Origin: Propionibacteriaceae bacterium
GTDB taxonomy: Bacteria; Actinomycetota; Actinomycetes; Propionibacteriales; Propionibacteriaceae
Direction of reading: 5' to 3'
Assembly: GCA_031260385.1 (NCBI GenBank)
Contig: JAIRKB010000089.1
Span: 1 to 6,333, forward strand
DNA length: 6,333 bases
The notes under the pieces were generated by a model. It was not told the DNA's origin, made no database searches, and was given only the letters and a program-made list of their open reading frames with translations. Within the stretch, counting starts at the first letter, position 1; each line of letters starts with the position of its first letter. A program made the translations under genes and the position numbers. This document shows, in pieces, positions 1 to 5,307 of the stretch.

Positions 1-3
1 TAG

Positions 4-642
4 CTATAGGGCGACTTCCGTCCAGGAAGGTAGCGCTTCTAGTCTCTTGCGGATCTGAGAGTCGTCAACTAGGTGATTTTCAGGATCCGCAAGGTCGAGA
101 AATATCGGTAGCCATCGAATCCCCGACTCCTTTATGGTCGGCGCTGGGTTATTATCGAGGTCCTTGGTCAAGCAGCTGATTGGTGTCTCGGAGCCTTGAA
201 GATAAACCTCACAGCGGATCCGCCACTTTCGACTCTCTTTCGGGCCTGGTTCGGTCGTCATAACACCAGAGATCTGGCCGTGTATGAACGTGCCAGTGTC
301 CAAGAGGCGTTGGACTCGCCTGAAGCGGGACATGCGACCATAGAGTGCGCCGATTCCAATATAGATAAACAAGCCTGGGTTTATTAGTAAGATGGCGAGC
401 CACCCCTGCAGCGAGAAGAACGCCATGACCACCAGCCAAATTGCCGCAATGGCAGTAATGGCGCTAATGGTCCCAAGCCAGCCCGCCCCCGAGCTCTTTG
501 GCACTCCCGGTAAAGTCATCACTCCTTCACGCGCCGCCGCTCGGGCAAGGACTTGAAGTTCAGAGCCTGCTGGGGCTGGCGCCGCTTCGAGCGTTGGCCA
601 GGACGGTGACTGGGGCGCCGTATGAGGCTCTGGAATCGTCAT
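4..642 (-). CDS. Two-helix membrane protein with DUF3592-like cytoplasmic tail
   Basis: 212 aa, complete. Residues 1-55 are rich in Pro and Ala and probably disordered. Two hydrophobic helices follow at about 56-76 and 82-101, then a basic stretch (GRMSRFRRVQR, 102-112) that should sit in the cytoplasm by the positive-inside rule. The remaining 100 residues look like a small beta-rich domain: 'TFIHGQISGV', alternating polar and hydrophobic strands, and an 'FLDLADPENHLVDD' end. That order (two helices, G-x-V strand, 'DP-x-x' near the end) resembles DUF3592-type proteins of unknown role; this is inference from pattern only. The chosen ATG at 640-642 has GGAGG (646-650) only 3 nt upstream, which is tight. 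An internal ATG (517-519, residue 42) preceded by AAGGAG is a credible alternative and would remove the disordered N-terminus but keep both helices. The gene is divergent from the ATPase; no partner gene is visible. Confidence 0.72.
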   Translation of the reverse strand: MTIPEPHTAPQSPSWPTLEAAPAPAGSELQVLARAAAREGVMTLPGVPKSSGAGWLGTISAITAIAAIWLVVMAFFSLQGWLAILLINPGLFIYIGIGALYGRMSRFRRVQRLLDTGTFIHGQISGVMTTEPGPKESRKWRIRCEVYLQGSETPISCLTKDLDNNPAPTIKESGIRWLPIFLDLADPENHLVDDSQIRKRLEALPSWTEVAL

Positions 643-672
643 TTTCCTCCAACGAAGGTAGTAGGTTTCCCC

Positions 673-689
673 GGCGGGATGCCCCCGCC
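673..689 (-). promoter_or_regulatory. GC-rich hairpin in leader of the membrane protein gene
   Basis: GGCGGG (673-678) and CCCGCC (684-689) form a 6-bp perfect stem with a 5-nt loop. It lies about 30 nt upstream of the ATG at 642 on the minus strand, so it would be in the 5' leader if transcription starts further out. There is no T-run after it on either strand. It may be a leader hairpin or chance in GC-rich sequence. Confidence 0.3.
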
Positions 690-769
690 CCTTACAAGTG
701 TAGCTTCATTTCGCTTTTTAGCTGGTGAGCGAACTATGCGTGCATTTGACTTCACTTTGGGTAAGCGGG

Positions 770-796
770 GGTACGCGGGGACTGTTCCTGCGTACC
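770..796. repeat. Strong 27-bp hairpin element, copy 1
   Basis: GGTACGCGGGGA (770-781) pairs with TTCCTGCGTACC (785-796) over 12 positions, counting two G-T wobbles, around a CTG loop. The outer 7 bp (GGTACGC/GCGTACC) are perfect. The reverse complement of 907-933 matches this element at 22 of 27 positions, and the similarity continues weakly to 806. No T-run follows, so it is not a standard intrinsic terminator. It resembles a REP-type or miniature repeat. A 13-mer from it (ACGCGGGGACTGT, 773-785) recurs at 4937-4949. Confidence 0.6.
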
Positions 797-906
797 AGCT
801 TGTCAAGGCCAAATTCTGACTGAGAAGGCCAAGATGCGGTCCACATGACACTTCTGCCTACCCAGTTCTTGTCTTCTTGGAAGACAGGAATCCGGTTTGG
901 CAGCCT

Positions 907-933
907 GGTACATCGGAACCGTCCCAGCGTACC
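907..933. repeat. 27-bp element, copy 2, inverted relative to copy 1
   Basis: Read on the minus strand, this segment matches 770-796 at 22 of 27 positions, with both GGTAC/GTACC ends intact and the inner stem decayed by mismatches. Similarity runs on to about 897 (7 of 10 further positions). The two copies face each other and enclose roughly 90 bp, as in a very short inverted-repeat unit of about 165 bp (770-933). Whether this is a mobile miniature element or two independent repeats cannot be settled from one locus. Confidence 0.5.
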
Positions 934-943
934 GTCGTACATC

Positions 944-1028
944 CGTAATCTGTACATTTTGATCGTCGCAATCAGTACATTTGAAGTGCCGTAATCTGTA
1001 TGTTTCTGACTCCGCAAAGTGTATGCTT
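944..1028 (+). repeat. Four direct repeats at exact 23-bp period (putative operator array)
   Basis: Four 16-mers start at 944, 967, 990 and 1013: CGTAATCTGTACATTT, CGCAATCAGTACATTT, CGTAATCTGTATGTTT and CGCAAAGTGTATGCTT. The start-to-start distance is exactly 23 bp each time. The consensus is CGYAATCWGTAYRTTT, with the last copy the most diverged. Each copy contains a TAnnnT hexamer. The final hexamer (1022-1027) is the likely -10 of the ATPase gene, so a protein bound to the array would cover the promoter. Regular spacing of about two helical turns is typical of co-operative operator sites; the binding protein is unknown. Confidence 0.75.
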
Positions 1029-1033
1029 GTGGC
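999..1033 (+). promoter_or_regulatory. Probable leaderless promoter of the DUF4143 ATPase
   Basis: TGTATGCT at 1020-1027 gives an extended -10 (TG, then TATGCT at 1022-1027). The ATG at 1034 begins 7 nt after its last base, the normal position of the first transcribed base. No purine-rich ribosome site lies in the preceding 30 nt. Together these point to a leaderless mRNA, common in actinomycetes. There is no TTGACA-like -35; the hexamer of the third repeat (TATGTT, 999-1004) sits exactly 17 bp upstream in its place, which suggests activator-dependent or weak initiation. Confidence 0.5.
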
Positions 1034-2287
1034 ATGACTGAGTATCAATCACGGGTAGTTGACGCTGAGCTTGCCACTAAGATGCGTTCATCTGGTGCGA
1101 CTCTGATCGAAGGACCGAAGGCGTGTGGAAAGACTGCGACGGCATCACGCGTTGCGAGTACGGTATTTGAAATGGATCAGGATGCGTCCGCTCGAGCGTC
1201 AGTTGAGCTAAATCCGGATTATCTGTTCGGTAGTCCACCACCGGTTCTTTTTGATGAATGGCAGGTGGTGCCGGAGTTATGGAATCAAGTTCGTCGGGCA
1301 GTGGATAAGTCGAATCGAGGACGAGGGTTGTTCCTTTTAACTGGTTCAGCAACGCCGAAGGATGACGAAGATCGCCACTCGGGGGCCGGAAGAATCAGTG
1401 TGCTCAAGATGCGACCGATGAGTTTATTTGAGTCTGGGCATTCGAACGGGGAGGTCTCGCTTGCCGCCCTCATTGATGGAAAGAAGCAGATTGGTGGTGA
1501 CAATGGTCTACGCGTCCCAGACTTAATGAAGCGGGTAGTAATTGGCGGTTGGCCAGATCTGCTTGGTGCTGACGAACCTGAGGCTCGTGTTTGGCTTGAG
1601 GATTATCTTCGCCAGATTGTTGAGGTTGATATTCCCAAGGTAGTTGGCCGCAGAGATCCTCGTGGATTGATGCGAGTTATCACTTCGCTTGGCCGGTTCG
1701 TCGCTCAAAGCCCAACGACTAGGGCGATCATGGCCGATGCCGGGGGCGAGCGTGGGCCGGTGGCGCCTGCGACGATTTATAGTTATCTCGATGCCCTTGA
1801 TCGTCTCAAGTTACTCGATGAGTCTGAGGCTTGGCAGCCTCATATGCGGTCTCGAGTTCGGCTGCGTTCGGCGGCGACCCGCTACTTTGTGGATCCTTCG
1901 ATTGGTGTTGCAGCGCTACATGTTGGCGGCACTGATCTTTTGCGTGACCTTAACGCGGCTGGTTTCCACTTTGAGGCCCTAGTCATACGTGATTTGCGCA
2001 TCTATGCTCAACCACTTGGTGGTCGAATCGAGACTTGGCGGGACGAAAATGGTAATGAGGTTGATGCCATTATTTCGTTCCCGGGTGGGCGCTGGGCAGC
2101 CGCCGAAATCAAGATGAGTCAACGTGACGTTGATGCCGCCGCGGCAAATCTGCTGCGTTTCAGTCGGCTGGTTGATCATGGAAAACACGGCGAGCCGTCG
2201 GCGCTCATGGTTATCACCGCCACTGGTGCGGCTGGTCGCCGATCTGATGGAGTGAGTGTCGTGCCGATCACAGCATTACGGCCCTGA
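1034..2287 (+). CDS. AAA_14/DUF4143-family ATPase with PD-(D/E)XK-like C-terminus
   Basis: 417 aa from ATG 1034; an in-frame GTG at 1019 would add five residues but overlaps the -10 box, so ATG is preferred. The Walker A motif is GPKACGKT (residues 27-34). Walker B is VLFDE (71-75), followed by a W-Q-V segment usual in this family. LLTGSATP (101-108) fits the sensor region and HSGAGRI...MRPMSLFESG (about 115-135) is a family signature. 'VIGGWPDLL' (about 169-177) marks the start of the DUF4143 part. Residues 242-263 look like a winged helix. The end has E314, E-V-D (342-344) and E-I-K (358-360), the order of a PD-(D/E)XK nuclease fold. The family is widespread in bacteria with poorly known function; DNA binding or processing is inferred from the fold. 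It is monocistronic, cytoplasmic, and probably controlled through the 23-bp repeats upstream. No disruption is seen. Confidence 0.9.
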   Translation: MTEYQSRVVDAELATKMRSSGATLIEGPKACGKTATASRVASTVFEMDQDASARASVELNPDYLFGSPPPVLFDEWQVVPELWNQVRRAVDKSNRGRGLFLLTGSATPKDDEDRHSGAGRISVLKMRPMSLFESGHSNGEVSLAALIDGKKQIGGDNGLRVPDLMKRVVIGGWPDLLGADEPEARVWLEDYLRQIVEVDIPKVVGRRDPRGLMRVITSLGRFVAQSPTTRAIMADAGGERGPVAPATIYSYLDALDRLKLLDESEAWQPHMRSRVRLRSAATRYFVDPSIGVAALHVGGTDLLRDLNAAGFHFEALVIRDLRIYAQPLGGRIETWRDENGNEVDAIISFPGGRWAAAEIKMSQRDVDAAAANLLRFSRLVDHGKHGEPSALMVITATGAAGRRSDGVSVVPITALRP

Positions 2288-2438
2288 CAACCAGTCCATC
2301 GTCCTAGATGACATATGTTGGATCTGTCAGTACGACTCAGCTAGAAAAGTGTGACAGTACCCCCGGCCCCGTGACGCCATTTTGGGAGAGTCAACCATCT
2401 GCACCTTGTCGCATAAGGTTGTGGTTGTGTGTCAAAAT

Positions 2439-2522
2439 CGTACCGTCCCCCATGACACTGGTCCCCCATGACACTGGTGAAATCGGGGTGGTGGCTAACA
2501 GTGACACGGAGGAAACGGTACG
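2439..2522. repeat. Inverted repeat enclosing the tandem duplication
   Basis: CGTACCGT (2439-2446) and ACGGTACG (2515-2522) are perfect reverse complements. The flanks extend the match with AAAA before the left arm and TTTTTT shortly after the right arm. As RNA the right arm ends in a U-run (2524-2529), so a long-loop terminator-like structure is conceivable. The 68-nt loop makes that uncertain. Confidence 0.4.
2445..2476 (+). repeat. Perfect 16-bp tandem duplication
   Basis: GTCCCCCATGACACTG occurs at 2445-2460 and again at 2461-2476 with no spacer and no mismatch. Exact tandem copies of this length in non-coding DNA suggest a recent slippage event or a two-site protein target. The first two bases (GT) also belong to the left arm of the surrounding inverted repeat. 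Confidence 0.85.
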
Positions 2523-2606
2523 GTTTTTTGCCACGTTTTGGGGTTGTTTGGTTGGCTTCGAGTGGCATGCCCTCGGGGGGCCCAGAGCAACTAACGTATG
2601 TAATAA

Positions 2607-2634
2607 TTGGATCAATAGTCGCATTCTTTACTTT
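2607..2634 (+). promoter_or_regulatory. Possible promoter of the lipoprotein gene
   Basis: TTGGAT (2607-2612) and TACTTT (2629-2634) are separated by 16 bp and would start transcription about 25 nt before the ATG at 2667. Both hexamers match the housekeeping consensus only partly. TAATAAT (2601-2607) in the same AT-rich patch is an alternative -10. Confidence 0.3.
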
Positions 2635-2666
2635 TCTGTTTGTCCGAAGCATCGAAAGGAATCCAA

Positions 2667-3377
2667 ATGAAAAAGATCGCTGTGCTCGGTTTGACTGTGT
2701 TGCTTGGGTTATCCTTGACCTCCTGCAGCTTCGTTTTTGACCGTCTCACCCAAGGAGACCAGGGTTCCGTGACTGGCGGGGCTGATGACGTTGATGGCCC
2801 AACTGCGAGCCCGTTCGGCAAGGCTGGATATACCCTGCCAGAAAGTGTTCGGATTGAATATACCATCCGAACCATGGCTGCTTGGATGGATGGGGATTGC
2901 ACCTTCATCAAGATTGGCCAGGACTACTACGGAAAACGTGACAATTTCGCCCTTCAGCTAATCGATGAGTTTTACCTGAAGTTTGATGGCACGACCTGGG
3001 CAGAGTACTCCCAGTCGACCACCTATTCTGGGGTGCACCTCCCGTGGCATTTGCTGGATACCGTGGTTTATAACGCCGACCATTCTTTGAGGGGGTGGTT
3101 GGCAGAGCATTACCTGTATTTCGTTGGCAGCGTCGAGGATATTCCTGAGGTTCAGCAGAAGGGAAAATATCGTGGCGAGGACACCGTTGTGGGCCGGTCG
3201 ACTGGGGTCTGGGAGTTTGGGCTCTATGGAATAACTCAGACCTGGTATATCGATCCCGTTCACAACATCACTTTGAAAGTCGTGGCGTCGGTGCCAGGAG
3301 TGGACCAAGTGGATACTTGGGAAATGGTCTCCTGGGACGAATCAATTAGCGGATTTGGCGACGTCTCGCTGCCCTAA
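2667..3377 (+). CDS. Secreted lipoprotein of unknown function
   Basis: 236 aa. The ATG at 2667 is preceded by GAAAGGA (2654-2660) at 6 nt, and translation from it yields a textbook lipoprotein signal: Lys-Lys, a hydrophobic core, and lipobox LTSC with the modified cysteine at residue 20. A flexible Gly/Asp/Thr linker follows (about 26-56). The mature part is acidic and aromatic-rich, with beta-strand-like alternation such as 'VRIEYTIRTM', 'EFYLKFDGTTWAEY' and 'QTWYIDPVHNITLKVV' (about 191-206). The late 'G-R-x-T-x-V-W-E-F ... W-Y-I-D-P ... L-K' pattern recalls carrier folds of the LolA/LppX type, but this is only a pattern impression; I do not recognise the family. It should be anchored on the outer face of the cytoplasmic membrane. 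It stands alone, convergent with the peptidase lipoprotein. Confidence 0.85.
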   Translation: MKKIAVLGLTVLLGLSLTSCSFVFDRLTQGDQGSVTGGADDVDGPTASPFGKAGYTLPESVRIEYTIRTMAAWMDGDCTFIKIGQDYYGKRDNFALQLIDEFYLKFDGTTWAEYSQSTTYSGVHLPWHLLDTVVYNADHSLRGWLAEHYLYFVGSVEDIPEVQQKGKYRGEDTVVGRSTGVWEFGLYGITQTWYIDPVHNITLKVVASVPGVDQVDTWEMVSWDESISGFGDVSLP

Positions 3378-3419
3378 GGTCTACTGTCCCATATGAAGTT
3401 GACGAACCGAAGGCTATGA

Positions 3420-3584
3420 CACTATAACAACTGTTCTGATGTCAGAGTTGCAGCCTCTGAAAGTGAAATCGCCTCGCTGGAGGAGGTGCTCGGGGTGTCC
3501 CTACCCGCGTACCTTAGCTTTTCCACAAGCTGGGATGCGAGCCATTTGGGCAGTCCCCTAGGCCCTAGGGGATGGCGAGTCTGA
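3420..3584 (+). pseudogene. SMI1/KNR4 (SUKH)-like fragment without a start codon
   Basis: This plus-strand frame lies between the TGA at 3417 and the TGA at 3582 and has no ATG and no ribosome site. Residues encoded around 3453-3530 read ESEIASLEEVLGVSLPAYLS, followed by F-S-T-S-W-D. This fits the start of the SMI1/KNR4 fold, typically 'I..LE..LGV.LP..Y..F'. SUKH proteins are mostly immunity partners of polymorphic or contact-dependent toxins, and complete ones are about 130-200 aa. Only the first 30 or so fold residues are recognisable before the frame becomes GP-rich and stops, so this would be a 5'- and 3'-truncated remnant. Its end overlaps the last codons of the peptidase gene on the other strand. 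The match is short, so it could be coincidence. Confidence 0.4.
3555..3571. repeat. Perfect 17-bp palindrome at the peptidase stop codon
   Basis: CCCCTAGG (3555-3562), C, CCTAGGGG (3564-3571). It includes the minus-strand stop codon (3565-3567). As RNA it would fold as CCCCTA/TAGGGG around a GGCCC loop. It lies between the converging lipoprotein genes and could weakly terminate either transcript, but no T-run follows on either strand. Confidence 0.5.
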
Positions 3585-4653
3585 TCTGGGCCAGAGCAGC
3601 GTAATAACCTGCCATGTACGTCGGGTCGTAGATCTCGAAGGATAGAGCGATCAGGGCGTCGACTTCGGAGATCTCGAGGGGGGCAATCGGGCTCGACACG
3701 CGCTTTTCGCAGACTTCGATCACGAGATCGAGGTATTTTCGCCCAGCCTGACTGGCAGCCTCGCGGTTGGGTTCCCGATCTGCGAACTCGTAGGCATAGG
3801 CCACCCATTCCTCGGCGGCGCTCAAGAACTGGCTAAAGGGACGTCCGACGAGGCCCTCATAGTAGTCAGCGATCGCCTGGTGATCATCCTGGCTGCCGAA
3901 GTACGCCCGTGCGACAATCGCCCGACCAAGCGCGTTAACAAAGACCAGCGCTGACGCCTGCTCAAGCGTACCTCCCACTTGGGCGTCGATTGAGACGTAC
4001 GACTGGAGTTGTGTCCCACCGACGAGTCTCCAGAACTGGCCGTCAAGGGCCGCAAAAGCGTAGAGGTCGGCCAGACCCTCAGCAATCCGCTCACCCCAGA
4101 CAACACCTTGAATATCGTCAATCCGATGGGGGAAAACCTTCGGCTTATCGCACAGCGACAGGGCATGCATGAGCTCGTGCGCCAACACCCAACTGAAAGG
4201 CTCGATCGCCATCGCATCATCACCGATGTAGATGTACTGATTCTGATAATACGCCCAGCCGTCTTCATCCTCCCGGAACCCGAGAAAACAACTTGTCAGG
4301 GCCGAAAGCATCTCGCTGGGAGTGTAGATCGGGTTGCTCAGTGCAATGGCGCGGCTCGCCAGCTTGAGGTCGTCCGCAAACTTGGTGCTGACATTCTCCA
4401 CCCCGGCGACAAAGGCGTTGACGAGGTCATCAAGATCGGATTGCGTCGGCCGAGGGGCCATTTCGTATGGCAGTAGGGCGAGCAAAGGGTTGGCCAGATA
4501 ATCGAGACCCCCCGGTGTCTGGGGTCCCTCGACGACAGGGGTGGAATCCGGGGCCACTGTTGGCCCCGCAGCCGGAGTTGGGTTAGTCACGCAACCCCCG
4601 AATATCCCCAGCAGCCCAAAGACCGCGACGACAAATATGATCGGCTTCTTCAT
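3565..4653 (-). CDS. Lipoprotein with HExxH zinc-metallopeptidase motif
   Basis: 362 aa. The frame is open further upstream, but the ATG at 4651-4653 is preferred. It follows GAAGGGG at 6 nt and begins a lipoprotein signal: MKKP, a hydrophobic core, and a 'GIFGGC' lipobox with cysteine 21. The longer version would bury this signal behind 41 residues. A Thr/Pro-rich linker runs to about residue 50. The catalytic signature is LAHELMH, with H159, E160 and H163. EGLAD 29 residues later offers E192 as third zinc ligand, as in gluzincins, though the metal ligation is inferred. Cysteines 122, 168 and 315 could form a disulphide outside the cell. The C-terminal part (about 225-362) is helical in character with 'AIADYYEGLVGRPFSQFL'. 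Expected location is the outer membrane face. The substrate is unknown and I do not recognise the exact family. Confidence 0.85.
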   Translation of the reverse strand: MKKPIIFVVAVFGLLGIFGGCVTNPTPAAGPTVAPDSTPVVEGPQTPGGLDYLANPLLALLPYEMAPRPTQSDLDDLVNAFVAGVENVSTKFADDLKLASRAIALSNPIYTPSEMLSALTSCFLGFREDEDGWAYYQNQYIYIGDDAMAIEPFSWVLAHELMHALSLCDKPKVFPHRIDDIQGVVWGERIAEGLADLYAFAALDGQFWRLVGGTQLQSYVSIDAQVGGTLEQASALVFVNALGRAIVARAYFGSQDDHQAIADYYEGLVGRPFSQFLSAAEEWVAYAYEFADREPNREAASQAGRKYLDLVIEVCEKRVSSPIAPLEISEVDALIALSFEIYDPTYMAGYYAALAQIRLAIP

Positions 4654-4672
4654 GGAATCCCCTTCGCCTGGA

Positions 4673-4687
4673 ACTATATCAATTGTA
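4673..4687 (-). promoter_or_regulatory. Possible -10 boxes of the peptidase gene
   Basis: On the minus strand, TACAAT (plus-strand 4682-4687) and TATAGT (4673-4678) each match the -10 consensus at most positions and lie 20-30 nt upstream of the ATG at 4653. No convincing -35 pairs with either at 16-18 bp. Confidence 0.3.
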
Positions 4688-4886
4688 GTCGATACGGGAC
4701 GTGACGATACCCCGCCACCATGGCCCGCCCAACCAGACCTGCGATACCGTAGATCGGTGATCTCGGAATCCATCATCGTTGGGGGCGCACACCCTACCCT
4801 CTCTCGGGACGTCTGTAGCCGTTACTCAGATAGTGCTTGCGCTTCTTAGCAATCACGACACGGTTACTTGGTGACGTCCGATGATC

Positions 4887-4913
4887 TGTCACCGGTCATG
4901 CGGACCGGTGACA
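4887..4913. repeat. Perfect 11-bp inverted repeat
   Basis: TGTCACCGGTC (4887-4897) and GACCGGTGACA (4903-4913) around an ATGCG loop. The stem is perfect and GC-rich. An alternative pairing uses GGTGAC at 4870-4875 with GTCACC at 4888-4893. No T-run follows on either strand, so it is either an unorthodox terminator or a protein-binding dyad. Confidence 0.75.
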
Positions 4914-4916
4914 CGC

Positions 4917-4946
4917 GGTGACGCGGGGACGGGGTGACGCGGGGAC
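4917..4946 (+). repeat. Two 14-bp direct repeats, period 16
   Basis: GGTGACGCGGGGAC at 4917-4930 and 4933-4946, identical, separated by GG. The GGTGAC core also occurs at 4870 and 4907, giving four copies within 70 bp. The second repeat extends to ACGCGGGGACTGT, a 13-mer shared with the hairpin at 770-796. Confidence 0.8.
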
Positions 4947-5039
4947 TGTAATACTCAGAGTGGCTGGTCTGGGACTGGCTGGCTAGGGTTGGTGGTAGGT
5001 GAACGCTTGGGGGTGTGACTCTCACGGGGACTGACCTTT

Positions 5040-5307
5040 TTGGAGTGTCTTGGTACCGATCTGTCCGTTTCCTTGTGGGCACCACCACTGATCCTGGCCA
5101 TCATGATGACTTTATAGAAGCCTGCCCACCCGTGTTTTATGTCGGGGTGGTTCGTTACAGTCTTGTCTCGTGATGATCCTTTCCAGGACCAGTGGCGGTG
5201 TTTTGTCACCGTTTCTATCTACCTATTTAAGGACGGTCACGATGTCTAGTGTGGCAGAAATCTATTCTCATGTCATAGGGGTTGACACTCACGCGAAAAC
5301 TCACACG
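5040..5307 (+). mobile_element. IS110-family element, left part (outer border uncertain)
   Basis: Comprises the non-coding left end and the truncated transposase start. IS110 elements lack long terminal inverted repeats, so the left border cannot be read off; 5040 is a guess based on where structured sequence begins. The right border here is exact, at the IS3 terminus. Confidence 0.55.
5090..5241 (+). ncRNA. Candidate IS110 left-end bridge RNA region
   Basis: IS110-group elements encode a guide-like bridge RNA in the non-coding left end, directly upstream of the transposase; it pairs with target and donor DNA. That is the position of this stretch. Visible structure: CCACCCG (5126-5132) with CGGGGTGG (5143-5150), one bulged G; CGGTG (5196-5200) with CACCG (5207-5211); and a long-range two-part stem, TCCTGG and CATCA (5092-5103) with TGATG (5171-5175) and CCAGGA (5183-5188), that encloses the first hairpin. 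TATAGA at 5113-5118 is a possible -10, which would place the 5' end near 5125 and exclude the long-range stem from the transcript. The ends and the guide loops cannot be assigned without other copies or the right end. Confidence 0.45.

Larger units (their letters stand above)
643..1033. other. Divergent intergenic region rich in repeats
   Basis: About 390 bp without a supportable gene between the minus-strand membrane protein and the plus-strand ATPase. Open frames here are short and lack ribosome binding sites; several merely read through the hairpin repeat. The region holds a GC-rich hairpin (673-689), a pair of inverted repeat copies (770-806 and 897-933) and an array of four 23-bp-spaced direct repeats leading into the ATPase start. 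Promoters for both flanking genes must lie here. Confidence 0.8.
2288..2666. other. Non-coding spacer between ATPase and lipoprotein genes
   Basis: About 380 bp with no frame that has a start, ribosome site and coding-like composition. It contains a weak dyad just after the ATPase stop (CTGTCA 2324-2329, TGACAG 2352-2357), a perfect 16-bp tandem repeat (2445-2476) enclosed by an inverted repeat, a T-rich stretch around 2523-2560, and an AT-rich promoter-like segment next to the lipoprotein gene. No clear intrinsic terminator for the ATPase gene is seen. Confidence 0.7.
4654..5241. other. Long non-coding region: peptidase upstream DNA and IS110 left end
   Basis: Almost 590 bp without a supportable gene. 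The left 200 bp should hold the peptidase promoter on the minus strand. The middle (4870-4946) has a perfect 11-bp dyad and repeated GGTGAC units. From about 5040 to 5241 the sequence leads directly into the IS110 transposase start and shows several nested stems. The border between resident DNA and the IS110 element lies somewhere between about 4950 and 5100 and cannot be fixed without another copy. Confidence 0.75.

Noticed and set aside
944..1028. CRISPR array
   Set aside because: The repeats are only 16 bp with 7-bp spacers and are degenerate; there are no cas genes in view.
1019..1033. GTG start for the ATPase
   Set aside because: It overlaps the repeat array and the likely -10 box and has no ribosome site; the five added residues look unlike family starts.
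718..1048. Minus-strand frames of 81 and 105 codons opposite the repeat region
   Set aside because: They read through the hairpin and the direct repeats, have no ribosome site, and give low-complexity unlikely proteins.
2640..2666. TTG start nine codons before the lipoprotein ATG
   Set aside because: The ribosome site GAAAGGA lies inside this stretch and serves the ATG at 2667; the signal peptide begins there.
2308..2670. 120-codon plus-strand frame in the spacer
   Set aside because: No ribosome site, it runs through the tandem repeat, and its composition is not protein-like.
4009..4476. Plus-strand frame of 155 codons within the peptidase gene
   Set aside because: It is antisense to a gene with a clear signal peptide and catalytic motif; no start signals or recognisable domain.
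4654..4776. 41-codon N-terminal extension of the peptidase frame
   Set aside because: It would bury a clear lipoprotein signal and lipobox; the ATG at 4653 has a well-placed ribosome site and starts exactly at the signal peptide.
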